A DNA stretch of 64,000 nucleotides. Source: Protea cynaroides (Eukaryota; Streptophyta; Magnoliopsida; Proteales; Proteaceae). The stretch lies in assembly GCA_028583415.1 (NCBI GenBank), contig CM053267.1:39167834-39231833 (forward strand), read 5' to 3'. Positions 1 through 11,296 of this stretch are shown here, one piece after another. A program made the translations under genes and the position numbers. Numbering within the stretch: the first letter of the stretch is position 1; the number at the start of each line of letters is the position of its first letter. The notes under the pieces were generated by a model. That model saw only the letters and a list, made by a program, of their open reading frames with translations. It did no database searches and was not told the origin of the DNA.

Positions 1-159
1 GGAGGTTGTTAAACCATAGTTGTCCCGGTCCTTTTAACATGGAGGGGAATGCTTTGCAAAGGATGGTATCATTGTGCCGATACAGGAGTATAATAGCGGA
101 ATAATTGTCAAGATGCAATTAAGGGTTGGTATTCCGTCATAGGGATCTACCTTTGGCAT

Positions 160-1507
160 TGATGGATTCATAATTTTATATATTTATTTCCCTTATATTT
201 AGTCTATTTAACATATTATGTCTTATGGTATTCATTGTGATGATTCCTTATATATAAGACATTGGTGGAAAGTATTAGTAATTTATGTCTAAAATAAAAG
301 AAATTCTGATATTTTCAATAATGATCTTTTGAATTTCATGCAAGTTTTTAATGTGGAAAGAATTCTAGAAATCAAACGTGATCCAAAAATCAGATCTGAA
401 AAATTGATTTGAATTGAAATCAGAGAAGGAAGATTACCACACATAGAAGGTTTATTATTGGAAGGATTTGATTGATTGTCAAAAATCTTGAGGAGAATAT
501 ATACCTCTATGGAATATTACAAAGATTGGCAAATCTAGAGGTGACATTTGATTAATGATGGAATGATTCTCTATCTAATCTAGGCAAGTAGATTTTGTTT
601 AATCTTTATTTTCATGTAATAAGGTTGTCAATTCTAGACATACCAGTTTTAATCTTCTCTACTTTGGCTATTTAAGCAATGTAAATGCTACGTAATAGAG
701 CATCCAAGAATTATTGAGAAGATAATTTTATTTCTTTTGTCTTTCTTTTCTATCATGTCTAGCTAAGTTCTTTAGTCGATTCAAGGGGAATTCAATCCGA
801 TTAGTAAAATTGTGAGATTTTGTTCTTAATTTTAATTATTCTTCTATTCAAATATCTGTGTTTCTTGATTTTTCAAGTTAATGACTGTATGATTCAGTTT
901 ATTAAGAGACCTATTAATTGATTGAGTTATGTGGTTTATTGCTAACCTGAATCCATAATCCGTAATTGTTATGGAATTCAGGAAAAGTAGCAATTGAGCA
1001 GAACAATTATGATCCAAGTTTTTGTTACTTGCTTAAAGGATGTACATAGAGTGAATTAAATAATCTGACGCTTGTTAGATTGTTGTTCATCTTTAACTCC
1101 CTCCAAGAGTGTAATGCTATCAGTAAATTCTTGAGGATTGCTTAATACCAATTGGTTTATTGATAAGAATTAAATTGTGTGCTGGGCTCAATTAATGAAA
1201 TTAGGGAAGGTAATGATTGTTTGGCTTTTTGATAATCCTTGGTTAAATATTTGAATATAGAATAATATATATGAGGTCAGTGATGAATTTGCAGCCGTGA
1301 GATAATTTCCTTGAATCGACATCATCTTCCATTGAATTTTTGTTATTTAATTTCTTGTCAATTAAATTGCAGAAGAAACCCCCCCCCCTCCTTTTTCTTG
1401 GTAAGTAGACAATTTGATTAACTAGTCTCTGTGGATCGACCTTTACTTATCATTACTATTCATTATAAGTAGAGTAATTTATTTTTGGTTGCGCTCGACA
1501 CGCATCA
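160..1507 (+). repeat. 5' LTR of the Athila-like element
   Basis: It begins TGATGGATTCATAA and ends CTCGACACGCATCA, is 1348 bp long, and is repeated almost exactly at 6054-7404. It contains a run of nine or more C at about 1379-1388. The LTR would hold promoter and polyadenylation signals of the element. Confidence 0.95.
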
Positions 1508-1511
1508 AAAT

Positions 1512-1530
1512 TTGGCACCGCTGCTGGGGA
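1512..1530 (+). other. Primer-binding site, tRNA-Asp type
   Basis: TTGGCACCGCTGCTGGGGA lies four bases after the 5' LTR. It matches, with a few transitions, the TGGCGCCGTTGCCGGGGA site used by Athila-type plant Gypsy elements, which pairs with tRNA-Asp. The changes fit CpG decay. Confidence 0.85.
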
Positions 1531-1846
1531 CTAGTTTTAATCAAATTGTGATTGTTTTCATTCTATTTAATTTTTTTTTAGTCACTTGTGTTCTTACCTT
1601 TGTATGAAGTTTTTTTTTCTATTTTCAGGTGTCCATAGTTTTTTCGACAGGTACTGCTAACGCATGAAATTTCAGACGACTTAGGGGCGTTACAAGAAGC
1701 TTATTTCGAAGAAAAAAAAAGCTTGATTTAATAATTTTAATTTTACTTGGTTATCGTGCACTTTTTTTTTTCGGGTTTTTTAATTGGTTTTTATTTATTT
1801 ATTTATATATTTGGGATTTTTATATATATATTTTTATATATATATA

Positions 1847-1893
<47 letters not shown>

Positions 1894-1917
1894 CCCATTG
1901 TATGGGTTTCTTGGTTA
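1531..1917 (+). repeat. Athila 5' leader with (TA)n microsatellite
   Basis: This non-coding leader is T-rich and ends in an AT microsatellite of about 37 bp at 1855-1891. An apparent reading frame from 1747 through the microsatellite gives only F, I and Y runs and is not taken as coding. Confidence 0.7.
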
Positions 1918-4069
1918 ATGACTCAATCTTCTAACTCTGGTCAATTGATATTTGATCTAGAACCTGAAAGAACTTTGCATCGATTAAGGAAAGAAGCTAA
2001 GAAAATTCTGGCAGAACAGGTTTCAACATCACAAGGAGCAATTGTTTCTGATATAGTTGCTAGTGAGCTACTAATAGAGGAAGCCATGGCTGAAAACAGG
2101 ACTTTGAAAGAGCTGGCTGCTCCTAATCTAAACCAGCAACCATTGTGTATTGAATTTCCAAATCTAGAAGCGGCATTTGAATTAAAATCGGGACTAATTC
2201 ATCTACTTCCTAAATTTCATGGTCTTGCAGGAGAAGATCCTCACAAACATTTGAAGAAATTTCATATGGTATGCTCTACCATGAAACCACAGGGTATTAC
2301 AGAGGCACATATCAAATTGTGCGCTTTTCCATTCTCTTTAGATGGATATGCTAAAGATTGGTTGTACTACATTCCTTCTGGTACAATCAATTCATGGAAT
2401 GAGATGAAACGCCAATTTTTAGAGAAATATTTTTCTGCATCCAAAGCGGCAAATATAAGGAAAGAAATATGTGGAATTCGACAACACCATGAAGAAACAT
2501 TATATGAGTATTGGGAACGCTTCAAGAAGCTGCCCATACCATCAAATTAGTGACCAGCTTCTGATTCAATATTTCTATGAAGGATTGTTACCAATGCAGA
2601 GGAGTATGGTGGACGCCGCTAGTGGAGGAGCTTTAGTTGACAAAACTCCAGAAGCCCCGAAAAGGTTAATTTCTAATATGGCAGCAAATTCACAACAATT
2701 TGGTACAAGGATGGAGCAAACATCGAAGAAAGTTAATGAGGTAAGTACATCAAACCTTGAACGTCAGATTTCTGATCTAACATCTTTGGTGAGACAAATG
2801 GCTGTAGGAAATTTACAAACAGTTAAAGCATGTGGCATTTGCTCAGCCACCAGTCATGCTACAAATATGTGTCCCACACTTCAAGAAGATACATCAGTCC
2901 AACAAGTAAATGCCATGGGAGGATTTCAAGGACAACCTCAGCGAAAGTATGATCCATACTCAAACTCATATAACCCTGGATGGAGAGATCACCCAAATCT
3001 GAGTTATGGGAATCAAGTTGCCCAGAATCGTTACCAATCCCCATTCCAACCTAGGCAGCAAGTAAATCAGAGTATGTCACTTGATGAGATTGTTATGGCA
3101 CTGGCTAGCAATACACAGCAGTTTCAACATGAGACAAGAAACAACATTCAGAATATAGAGAAGCAGATTGGTCAACTTGCAACTTCAGTAAGCAAACTTG
3201 AAGCTCAAGGATCTAGAAAGTTGCCATCTTAGACCATCATAAATCCACGTGAGAATGCAAGTGCCATTACATTACGGAATGGAAGAGAACTTGAGCCTTT
3301 CATTGCTAAATCTGTAGATTCGGCCACAACTATTCAAGAAGAAACAAAAGCCGACAACAATGATGTAAATTTGTCCAAGGTAAAATCTCAACCAGTTGTG
3401 CGTAATTCTACTAATTCTGTTCTTCTCCCTTTTCCCAGCAGACTATCTAAATCGAAAAAAGAAGATCAAGAGAAGGAAATTCTTGAGACTTTTCAAAAGG
3501 TAGAAGTAAACATACCTCTACTTGATGTCATTAAGCAAGTCCCAAGGTATGCAAAATTTCTCAAGGAATTGTGCACTTCAAAGAGGAAATTGAGGGGTGA
3601 TGAGAAAATTAGTGTAGGGGAGAACGTATCAACAGTTATTCAGCGTAAGTTACCCCCAAAATGCAAGGATCCAGGTACGTTTACGATTCCATGTGTGATT
3701 GGTAATACTAAGTTTGAACATGCCATGTTAGACTTAGGTGCATATATAAATGTTATGCCACATTCAATTTATGCATCTCTAAATTTGGGTCCTTTGAAAA
3801 AAACGGGTGTAATTATCCAATTAGCTGACCGTTCTAACGCATACCCTGAGGGAATGGTTGAGGATGTTTTGGTGCAGGTGAATGGGTTGATTTTTTCTGC
3901 TGATTTATATATTTTGAATATGGAAGACAGTACCTCCCCAAACCCTGTCCCAATTTTACTAGGAAGGCCTTTTCTCAAAACAGCTAAAACGAAGATTGAT
4001 GTCCATGATGGTACCTTACCATGGAGTTTGATGGAGATATTATTAAATTCAACATATTTGAGGATATGA
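1918..4069 (+). pseudogene. Athila-type gag-protease, broken
   Basis: The likely start is ATG at 1918, just after the TA repeat. A Retrotrans_gag core follows (CIEFPNLEAAFELKSGLI..., YAKDWLYYIPSGTINSWNEM) to about 2540, where a small deletion changes frame. The gag C-terminus has a zinc-knuckle-like CGICSATSHATNMCP. A stop codon at 3230-3232 interrupts the frame. The retropepsin-like domain runs from about 3640 to 4010, with the active-site region DLGAYINVMP and the downstream ILLGRPFLKTAKTKIDV motif. A second short deletion near 4018 shifts frame into the next segment. In a working element this polyprotein forms the particle and processes it. Confidence 0.85.
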
Positions 4070-4536
4070 GGTACCCTAGTAATGATGTTCAATCTGTGTT
4101 TTCTATTGATGTGGTTGATGTGTTTGCACAAGAGATTTTTGAATTGAGCAGTAAGAAAGAAGCGGGTAAGCAAAGAAAATTGCAGTTGCAAGAATTAAAA
4201 GAGATACGACTTAAGGCTTATAAGAATTCAAGCATATACAAGGACAAGACTAAGGCGTTTCATGACAAGAGGATTATGAGAAAGAAATTTGTAATTGGAC
4301 AGAAAGTTTTGCTTTACAATTCGAGACTTAAATTGATGCCTGGTAAGTTACGTTCTCGTTGGATTGGACCTTTTGAAGTTACTAATGTGTTTCCTTATGG
4401 TACAGTTAAAGTTCGAAGTTTCAAAACTAACAAGGTTTTCAAGGTTAATGGGCATCGCCTCAAGACATTCTATAAAGGCTTTCATGAGCATACTATAGAT
4501 AAAGTACAACTGGGGGATCTCGTTTATTCTGACTGA
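4021..4536 (+). pseudogene. Protease tail fused in frame to integrase C-terminal tail
   Basis: The segment starts as the end of the Athila protease region (MEFDGDIIKFNIFEDMRYPS) and at about 4150-4170 passes straight into the end of integrase: KAYKNSSIYKDKTKAFHDK, then GQKVLLYNSRLKL, then LRSRWIGPFEV. These are typical of the C-terminal DNA-binding tail. RT, RNase H and the integrase catalytic core, normally over 2 kb, are absent between them, and the deletion kept the frame. The stop is at 4534-4536. Confidence 0.85.
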
Positions 4537-6053
4537 GGAGTATTGAGTCGAGCTAACGACGTTAAACACAAGCGCTGCTTGGGAGGCAACCCAAGAAATT
4601 GGATTTGTTTTTCTTATCACTTTTAATTACTTTTCTTTACATCTTTCCATTACATTTTTAACTTCCATTGGGGACAATGTTAAATTTAAGTGTGGGGGGA
4701 GGAATTAGGATTTCTCTTTTGTTTTATTTTTATTTTTTAAGTTTTATTTTTAATTTTTGTATGATTGTGTTAAAAAAAAAAATTTCAAAAGTTGAATAAA
4801 AAAAAAAAAAATTCACTTCACTAAGAGAATATGTATGCCATGGATTAGAACTATTTGAATGTGGAAAAAAAAATACATATATGAATTAGTTGAAATAACT
4901 TGCTAAATGAGCTTTGAATAACATTGATAGTTGCATTTAGAGGTAAAACATGCAGGTTTAGTAGATGGAATCCAACCAAGTGAGCTTTTGAGCCAAACTA
5001 GATTGAGACATCTATGTCAGTCTTTATTTTCTTTGAAGAGTGATATTCTACTATGCTTTTGTATCTCTAGAACTTGCTTTGAACCGTGTCAAGATTACAT
5101 TGATATGTGTAGACATGAAGATGATAAAGGCAAATAGGATTTTACAACCACTTAGCTTAAATGACCAACCTTATATATTTTTACCCTTAGTGGATCCACT
5201 TTGAGCTTTTAAACTTTATTTTTCATTGAACCCTAAACCATGAGCCTTGAATTATTTATTTTTCTCATGTTTTACCAATCTTTGAGCTAGTAGAGCATTG
5301 AGAATTATCTAATGGGTTTGAGAGAGATATGTATTGAATAAGTATGGGGGTGCTATTCTCAAAAGTGATGGTTGTATGTCAAGAAGATTGATGTAATGGG
5401 AGTAAATGATCCTTGTTATGTTTAAAATGTCATGCTATAAAAAAAAATTCAAATAGCAAAGCATAGTTCTCAAATGAAAAGAAAAAGAAAAATAAAAAAA
5501 AGAAAAAGAAAAAAAAAAGAAACTGGAGTTTGAGATGTTTTGTTGAAGAGCTTTATCTATGAGCCTTTATCATTTAGATTGTTCAATTTTTGTGTCTTAA
5601 TGCTCTATTAGTTTCTTGGGTTTTAACGTCAGTACATTTTTCTTATCCGTACCCTAAACCTTAGCCCCATTACAATCTTTATAAAGACCTTTTGATTCAT
5701 GTATGCGTGTATTCTAAGTAATGGAGATTTTGGTGAATAAGCAAGCCTATGGTAGTGCATCTTCATAGGAAGATCTTGAGTGAAACAGTTAACCTTGAAT
5801 TCTTGAGTGAGTAGAGAGAATCCCAAGAGAAAATCTACTAAACATTAGCATGTTCACTTTTGAATAAGATTGATATGTTAGATATTGCTCATATTTACTA
5901 AGTGACCTTTGACTATGACATATATTGTTTTTTTGATCTCTTGAATTAGTTTCTGATTCATAGTACACATATTCCTTGAATGCTGTGGGATGAAAGTAAA
6001 AAAAAAATATTTAGTTTGCCCGAGGTCGTGCAAGAGCTAAGTGTGGGGGAATT
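4537..6053 (+). other. Athila 3' non-coding region with two polypurine tracts
   Basis: No convincing coding sequence. Two similar purine motifs occur: AAGTGTGGGGGGAGG at about 4689-4703, preceded by GGGGACAATGTTAAATTT, and AAGTGTGGGGGA at about 6039-6050, immediately before the 3' LTR. The second is the working polypurine tract. The first may be an extra tract. A short conserved-looking segment GCTGCTTGGGAGGCAACCCA lies at 4574-4593. The rest is AT-rich with A-runs at 5450-5520. Confidence 0.7.
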
Positions 6054-7404
6054 TGATGGATTCATAATTTTATATATTTATTTCCCTTATATTTAGTCTA
6101 TTTAACATATTATATGTCTTATGGTACTCATTTTGATGATTCCTTATATATAAGACATTGGTGGAAAGTATTAGTAATTTATGTCTAAAATAAAAGAAAT
6201 TATGATATTTTCAATAATGATCTTTTGAATTTCATGCAGGTTTTTAATGTGGAAAGAATTCTAGAAATCAAACGTGATCCAAAAATCAGATCTGAAAAAT
6301 TGATTTGAATTGAAATCAGAGAAGGAAGATTACCACACATAGAAGGTTTATTATTGGAAGGATTTGATTGATTGTCAGAAATCTTGAGGAGAATATATAC
6401 CTCTATAGAATATTACAAAGATTGGCAAATCTAGAGGTGACCTTTGGTTAATGATGGAATGATTTTCTATCTAATCTAGGCAAGCAGATTTTGTTTAATC
6501 TTTATTTCCATGTAATAAGGTTGTCAATTCTAGACATACCAGTTTTAATCTTCTCTACTTTGACTATTTAAGCAATGTAAATGCTACTTAATAGAGCATC
6601 CAAGAATTATTGAGAAGATAATTTTATTTCTTTTGTCTTTCTTTTCTATCATGTCTAGCTAAGTTCTTTAGTCGATTCAAGGGGAATTCAATCTGGTTAC
6701 TAAAATTATGAGATTTTGTTCTTAATTTTAATTATTCTTCTATTCAAATATCTGTGTTTCTTGATTTTTCAAGTTAATGACTGTATGATTCAGTTTATTA
6801 AGAGGCCTATTAATTGATTGAGTTATGTGGTTTATTGCTAACCTGAATCCATAATCCGTAATTGTTATGGAGTTCAGGAAAAGTAGCAATTGAGCAGAAC
6901 AATTATGATCCAAGTTTTTGTTACTTGCTTAAAGGATGTACATAGAGTGAATTAAATAATCTGACGCTTGTTAGATTGTTGTTCATCTTTAACTCCCTCC
7001 AAGAGTGTAATGCTATCAGTAAATTCTTGAGGATTGCTTAATACCAATTGGTTTATCGATAAGAATTAAATTGTGTGCTAGGCTCAATTAATGAAATTAG
7101 GGAAGGTAAGGATTGTCTGGCTTTTTGATAATCCTTGGTTAAATATTTGAATAGAGAATAATATATATGAGGTCAATGATGAATTTGCAGCCGTGAGATA
7201 ATTTCCTTGAATCGACATCATCTTCCATTGAATTTTTGTTATTTAATTTCTTGTCAATTAAATTGCAGAAGAAACCCCCCCCCCCTCCTTTTTCTTGGTA
7301 AGTAGACAATTTGATTAACTAGTCTCTGTGGATCGACCTTTACTTATCATTACTATTCATTATAAGTAGAGTAATTTATTTTTGGTTGCGCTCGACACGC
7401 ATCA
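6054..7404 (+). repeat. 3' LTR of the Athila-like element
   Basis: 1351 bp, TGATGG...GCATCA, nearly identical to 160-1507 and followed by the target duplication GGCAT at 7405-7409. Confidence 0.95.
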
Positions 7405-8125
7405 GGCATCCTGAAGTTATTTGGATGTGGTGCCTCCATCATCTCTCTAGAAAAAGCCATGTCAGTATGGTATTCTCTTTTCCTGTGCTCATTCATCCAA
7501 GTCTGCTGCATCTCCATATCGCTAAGCTTGGTTTGCATGGTGAGTATCTATTGCTCGAGGATTCCTGGATCCAAAGCTGGTGTCTGTTCTTTGGTGTGTT
7601 TAGCTATGAGTCTATCAATAGTGGCATGGACTTCTGCGGCCCTATGATTGACTCTGGAAGCTTTAACTCGCCTCTATACATCCTTAGCCCCACCATCATG
7701 CTTAGGTTTAGGCGATCATGTATGGAGAGACTCTTTGAATGGCTGGAAGATATCTCATCCTCGACTTCATAATCGACGTCGTCTTCTTCAGAAATGAAGC
7801 CAGGCATTCCATCTGGATGGTGGCTGGAAGACAGGCGGATCGACTAGTGTGAGTGTCTAGATTGTCTGGATCCCATGGATCCTATTCCCGGTCCTCTAGC
7901 CCTCATATTCGGATTGCACCGCGGCGGGGTGGGTGGCAGCATAATCACCCTGGTAAGCGTAGCGATCTGCTCTGTAAGAGCATTGAATTGTTCTAGTATA
8001 ACGTATTGGCCGGCCACTGGTGGAGGAGCTCTTGTGTTAGGATTTCCACCATTATCTCCTTTCTCTCCATCGTTTGGGGGTTGATTCCCATCGCCTCAAC
8101 CAGCATTGTTTCTCGTGCTGATCAT
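7405..8125 (-). pseudogene. Gag N-terminal part of the Tat-like element (continues at 159-1)
   Basis: An ATG on the minus strand at 8125 opens a glycine, asparagine and proline-rich leader, then a segment with QYV..EQFNALTEQIATLTRV. This matches in position the QYVTRQQFDELKQQIEQLVRV segment of the gag at 43171-44550. It is followed by an acidic stretch (ISEEDDVDYEVEDE) and by the start of the gag core, which resumes at 159 running down to 1 (LYRHNDT..., WFNNL-like end). At least two in-frame stop codons are visible upstream of 7807, so this is a dead copy. Gag would form the cytoplasmic particle of the retrotransposon. Confidence 0.65.
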
Positions 8126-8195
8126 CTTTGGTGGTAGTCGACCACGTTGTATATCTTTTTTAAGAATAGTCAGGGCCCCATGGTGGGTGACAAAC

Positions 8196-8670
8196 TATTG
8201 CTGCTGAAACTAGGTTAGTTGATGTGTCTCGTCCTCTGCAAGATAAGATGAAGGTTATCGGAGCCGGACAGGGATGTCCAATGTCCACTTCGACAACCAA
8301 GTCAGTAACAGAGGAATCAGTATAAAGCTTACAAAAAGACAGTAAGCTCCTTAGAGAGGTGGGTCCCTTAAGTATTCTCAAAGAGGCAAGGAAATTAGAT
8401 GTCTTTACCTGTGATCGTTAGGGGATTATATAGAGGGCACACCTGTGACTTGGAGGGACATGCCATCTGGTGATTGAGGGTTTATGACTCTACTATGACT
8501 TCATCGAGACCGATTGGGCAAGTATGACTGCTAGAGTTGATTGAATCATCTCGAATGGCCGTAGGATCTTCATTCTATGGCTAGGCAAGACCATCGTCCC
8601 TGCCCTTACAGATCACTACGTGCATCCTTCATGGATAGGGAGCGCCATCGAAATCCAATATTCGTACCGA
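8196..8670 (-). repeat. LTR fragment of the Tat-like element
   Basis: This stretch directly follows the degenerate primer-binding site (8171-8195) in the same arrangement as the LTR at 44620-45317 of the other Tat element. The sequence itself is diverged, and the outer end is not defined by a clear CA terminus or target duplication. The boundary at 8670 is inferred from the start of subtilase upstream homology. Confidence 0.45.
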
Positions 8671-9575
8671 GTGGAAATAAATCATAGGCCTAGGGAGGTA
8701 CAAATAATTTTTCCAAAGAACTAATTTTCCTTGGCAACACACGGAACCGAATCCTCTCCCGCGGCAGGAGATTCCTGCTGCTGATCCAAGGGCTGGGGAT
8801 CAATCGGCCCGCCTACCAATACATTGGGAGGTGGGCCGGCTGAAATCCCGCCCTTGGCCGGCGGCAGGTGGGCGGGAGAGGATTTTTATACGCAACACAC
8901 AAGTGAGAGTTCTGTCCAATCTTATCCTTTCATTTCTTTAAGAAGTTAAGTATGGAATGCTACACAAGAGTTAGTTGTCTTTCTATTTTAGGAAGTTACG
9001 TTTGGAAAGCTATACAAGAGTTAGTTGTCTTTCTACGATTCTTTAGCTATTTAAGTATGGAATACTATTGTAGGAAATTACTAGCTGTTTGAGGCTGTCT
9101 TATGAGCATGCTTCTGTAAGATCGAGAGCGGGGGCTAAGATCCTCCATTTTGGCTTGAGCTCTTACCAATATTTATCTTTATATTCTTCCTAGCGATAGA
9201 GAAAAGGGAGGTAAATCAACATAGAAACAATGGTGTTCTCGAGGTTTCTCCTTTTCTTCTTCATGTCTTGCTTTTCTCCTTGTCGCAGAGACCCACCTGT
9301 GTTTATCACGGAGATATTGATTCTCATGAATATGATACTTTTTTTTTCCATTGAAATATGATATTGTTTTAGACAAGGCCAGTGAGATTTAATTTATCAT
9401 TTGATTGAATAAATTCCTATCTTGATTGATGGCTATTATTCCTGATGATGTATTTCTTTAATATTTCATGTAAATAATGCAAACAGTTCCCAAATAAAAC
9501 CAGTACAGACCAGAAGAATCAAGGTTACCTAAAACGACGAATCAATATAGCTTATGTTCATATTAAGGGTACAAA
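8671..9575 (+). pseudogene. Collapsed subtilase copy 1: promoter, part of exon 1, then downstream DNA
   Basis: From GAGTGGAAATAAATCATAGG the sequence is homologous to the region upstream of the intact subtilase (from 9728), including the exon-1 start at 9230 (MVFSRFLLFF). Exon-1 similarity ends near 9307. From 9309 (GAGATATTGATTCTCATG) it matches the DNA just downstream of the intact gene (from 14733) for about 260 bp. The whole body of the gene, including all catalytic exons, is therefore missing. A 149-bp MITE interrupts the promoter part. This copy cannot make a protease. Confidence 0.85.
8743..8891. mobile_element. MITE 1 (Mutator-like), 9-bp target duplication
   Basis: The element is flanked by GCAACACAC at 8734-8742 and 8892-8900, and the related promoter at 9760-9805 lacks it. 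Its ends are imperfect inverted repeats: GGAACCGAATCCTCTCCCGC at the left and the complement of GTATAAAAATCCTCTCCCGC at the right, with a perfect inner AATCCTCTCCCGC. There is no coding capacity. The 9-bp duplication is typical of Mutator-type elements. The central motif GCCTACCAATACAT is shared with MITE 2 (49811-49968). Confidence 0.85.
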
Positions 9576-9837
9576 AGAGGCTTCACTACGTAGTTTTGTC
9601 TTTAAAATTTGGGGATTAGCTTACATCATTATCTAACGGATATCAACCAATGGATTGGGTCTGCATGTAACACATTTTTTAAATTAGGAGTAGTAGCTAT
9701 AGTTGTTAGAAAACCACTGGATATTGAGTGGAAATAAATCATAGGCCTGGGGAGGTTCAAATAATTTTTCCAAAGAATTAATTTTCCTTGGCAATACACA
9801 AGTGAGTGTTCTGTCCAATTTATCCTTTCATTTCTTT

Positions 9838-10005
9838 AGGAAGTTAAGTATGGATTACCACACAAGAGTAAGTTGTCTTTCTATTTTATGAAGTTTAATA
9901 TGGAATGCTACACAAGAGTTAGTTGTCTTTCTATTTTAGGAAGTTAAGTTTGGAATGCTACAAGAGTTATAAGTTGTCTTTCTATCAGTCCAACCTTATC
10001 GATTC
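9838..10005 (+). promoter_or_regulatory. About 50-bp tandem repeat in the subtilase promoter
   Basis: Three head-to-tail copies of a unit built on GAAGTTAAGTATGGAATGCT ... CACAAGAGTTAGTTGTCTTTC lie about 210-380 bp upstream of the subtilase start codon. The collapsed copy has two such units (about 8940-9035) and the third copy has one degenerate unit (about 48285-48320). Their effect on expression is unknown. Confidence 0.7.
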
Positions 10006-10173
10006 TTTAGGAATTTAAGTATGGAATGCTAATGGAGGAAATTACTAGCCATTTGAGGCTGTCTTATGACGGTGCTTTTGAAAAATCCAGAGCTAAGGGA
10101 TACGATCCTCCATTTTAGCTTGGGCTCTTAACTATATTTCTCAATATATACTTTGTAACGATAAAGGATAGAT

Positions 10174-10183
10174 CTTATAAAAA
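10174..10183 (+). promoter_or_regulatory. TATA box of the subtilase gene
   Basis: CTTATAAAAA lies 34-43 bp before the start codon, in a segment conserved with the TATATAAAT box of copy 3 (48482-48490). A very short 5' leader is implied. Confidence 0.6.
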
Positions 10184-10216
10184 CCAGGTAAAGGGAAGCA
10201 AATCAACATAGAACCA

Positions 10217-11257
10217 ATGGCGTTCTCCAAGTTTCTCTTTTTCCTTCTTCTTGTATTGCTTTTCTCCATGTTGCAAAGACCCACCTGGGCTATCAAAAAG
10301 GCAAGCTTTCTCATATATTTCATCTTAGTCTTCTTTTTTAGTGTAATTCTGATATATTTTACTCTTCTTGTAGTCTTATGTTGTATACTTGGGAGCGCAT
10401 TCACATGGTCCTGAAATCTCATCAGTCGATCTTGAACTAGCTGCACATTCTCATTACAAGTTTCTGGGCTCTTACTTAGGAAGGTGAGTGAGAAATGAAA
10501 CTTTCTTCTTAATTCGTTAAATTTGTTGATAAATATATCTTCTTTTCCCACCACCCTGCTTCCTCTATTCTCTCTCAAACACAGCCTTGAGACGGCCAAA
10601 GATGCGATTTTTTACTCCTACACAAGACATATCAATGGTTTTGCTGCGACCCTTGAAGAAGAGAAAGCAGCTGAGATTGCAAGTAAGAAGCTTCACTCAT
10701 CATCATTTTCATATGTTCTTTTTAATTAAAAACCTTAATGGTTGTATTCATTGTTATGAATTATGAAAATGCAGAGCATCCCAGAGTCCTATCAGTTTTC
10801 GAAAACAGAGGAATGCAACTACACACAACCCGATCGTGGGATTTTCTCGGGCTGGAGACAAATGGTGTAATTCCACCTGGGTCGATCTGGGAGAATGCCA
10901 GATTTGGGGAAGATACAATTATTGCGAACCTTGACACCGGTATGTTCGTTATAAAAAAAATTGAACTATCTTGCCCTACTCAGACTAAATTCTATTGGTA
11001 GTTTCATTTTATTTTTTGTTCATTCACATTATTTAAATAACAGTGTGAAACTCTAAATACTAGGAAGGTTTAACATTTTATTCCAGACCCATCTATTTTC
11101 TAATTTCTATGTGTTTGATGGATTGATTGGTCCGGCAACTGTTAAGGTGTATGGCCGGAATCAAAGAGCTTTAGCGATGATGGGTATGGACCCATTCCAT
11201 CAAAGTGGAAAGGAAGCTGTCAGAATAACACTGCTAATGGAGTTCCCTGCAACAGGT

Positions 11258-11296
<39 letters not shown>

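Larger units (their letters stand above)
160..7404 (+). mobile_element. Athila-like Ty3/Gypsy retrotransposon, internally deleted, non-autonomous
   Basis: The element has two near-identical LTRs with TG...CA ends (160-1507 and 6054-7404), a primer-binding site complementary to the 3' end of plant tRNA-Asp at 1512-1530, a polypurine tract just before the 3' LTR, and a 5-bp target duplication GGCAT at 155-159 and 7405-7409. It carries gag and protease sequence and only the C-terminal tail of integrase. Reverse transcriptase, RNase H and the integrase core are missing. By eye the LTRs differ by about 25 substitutions over 1.35 kb. It would have needed proteins from another element to move. Gag frame changes and a stop codon show it is not coding now. 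Confidence 0.93.
1..8670 (-). mobile_element. Tat-like Ty3/Gypsy element, 5' portion, split by an Athila insertion
   Basis: The two outer pieces (1-159 and 7405-8670) read as one minus-strand element. Across the insertion the protein reads from AREMMEAPHPNNFRMP-like sequence into KVDPYDG, as expected for a Retrotrans_gag domain. At 8171-8195 the strand carries a degenerate form of the primer-binding site seen intact at 44600-44619, followed by LTR-like sequence to about 8670. The pol part would lie to the left of the window. The right edge is fixed only by the start of subtilase-family homology near 8671. No target duplication could be found because the other end is outside the window. Confidence 0.7.
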
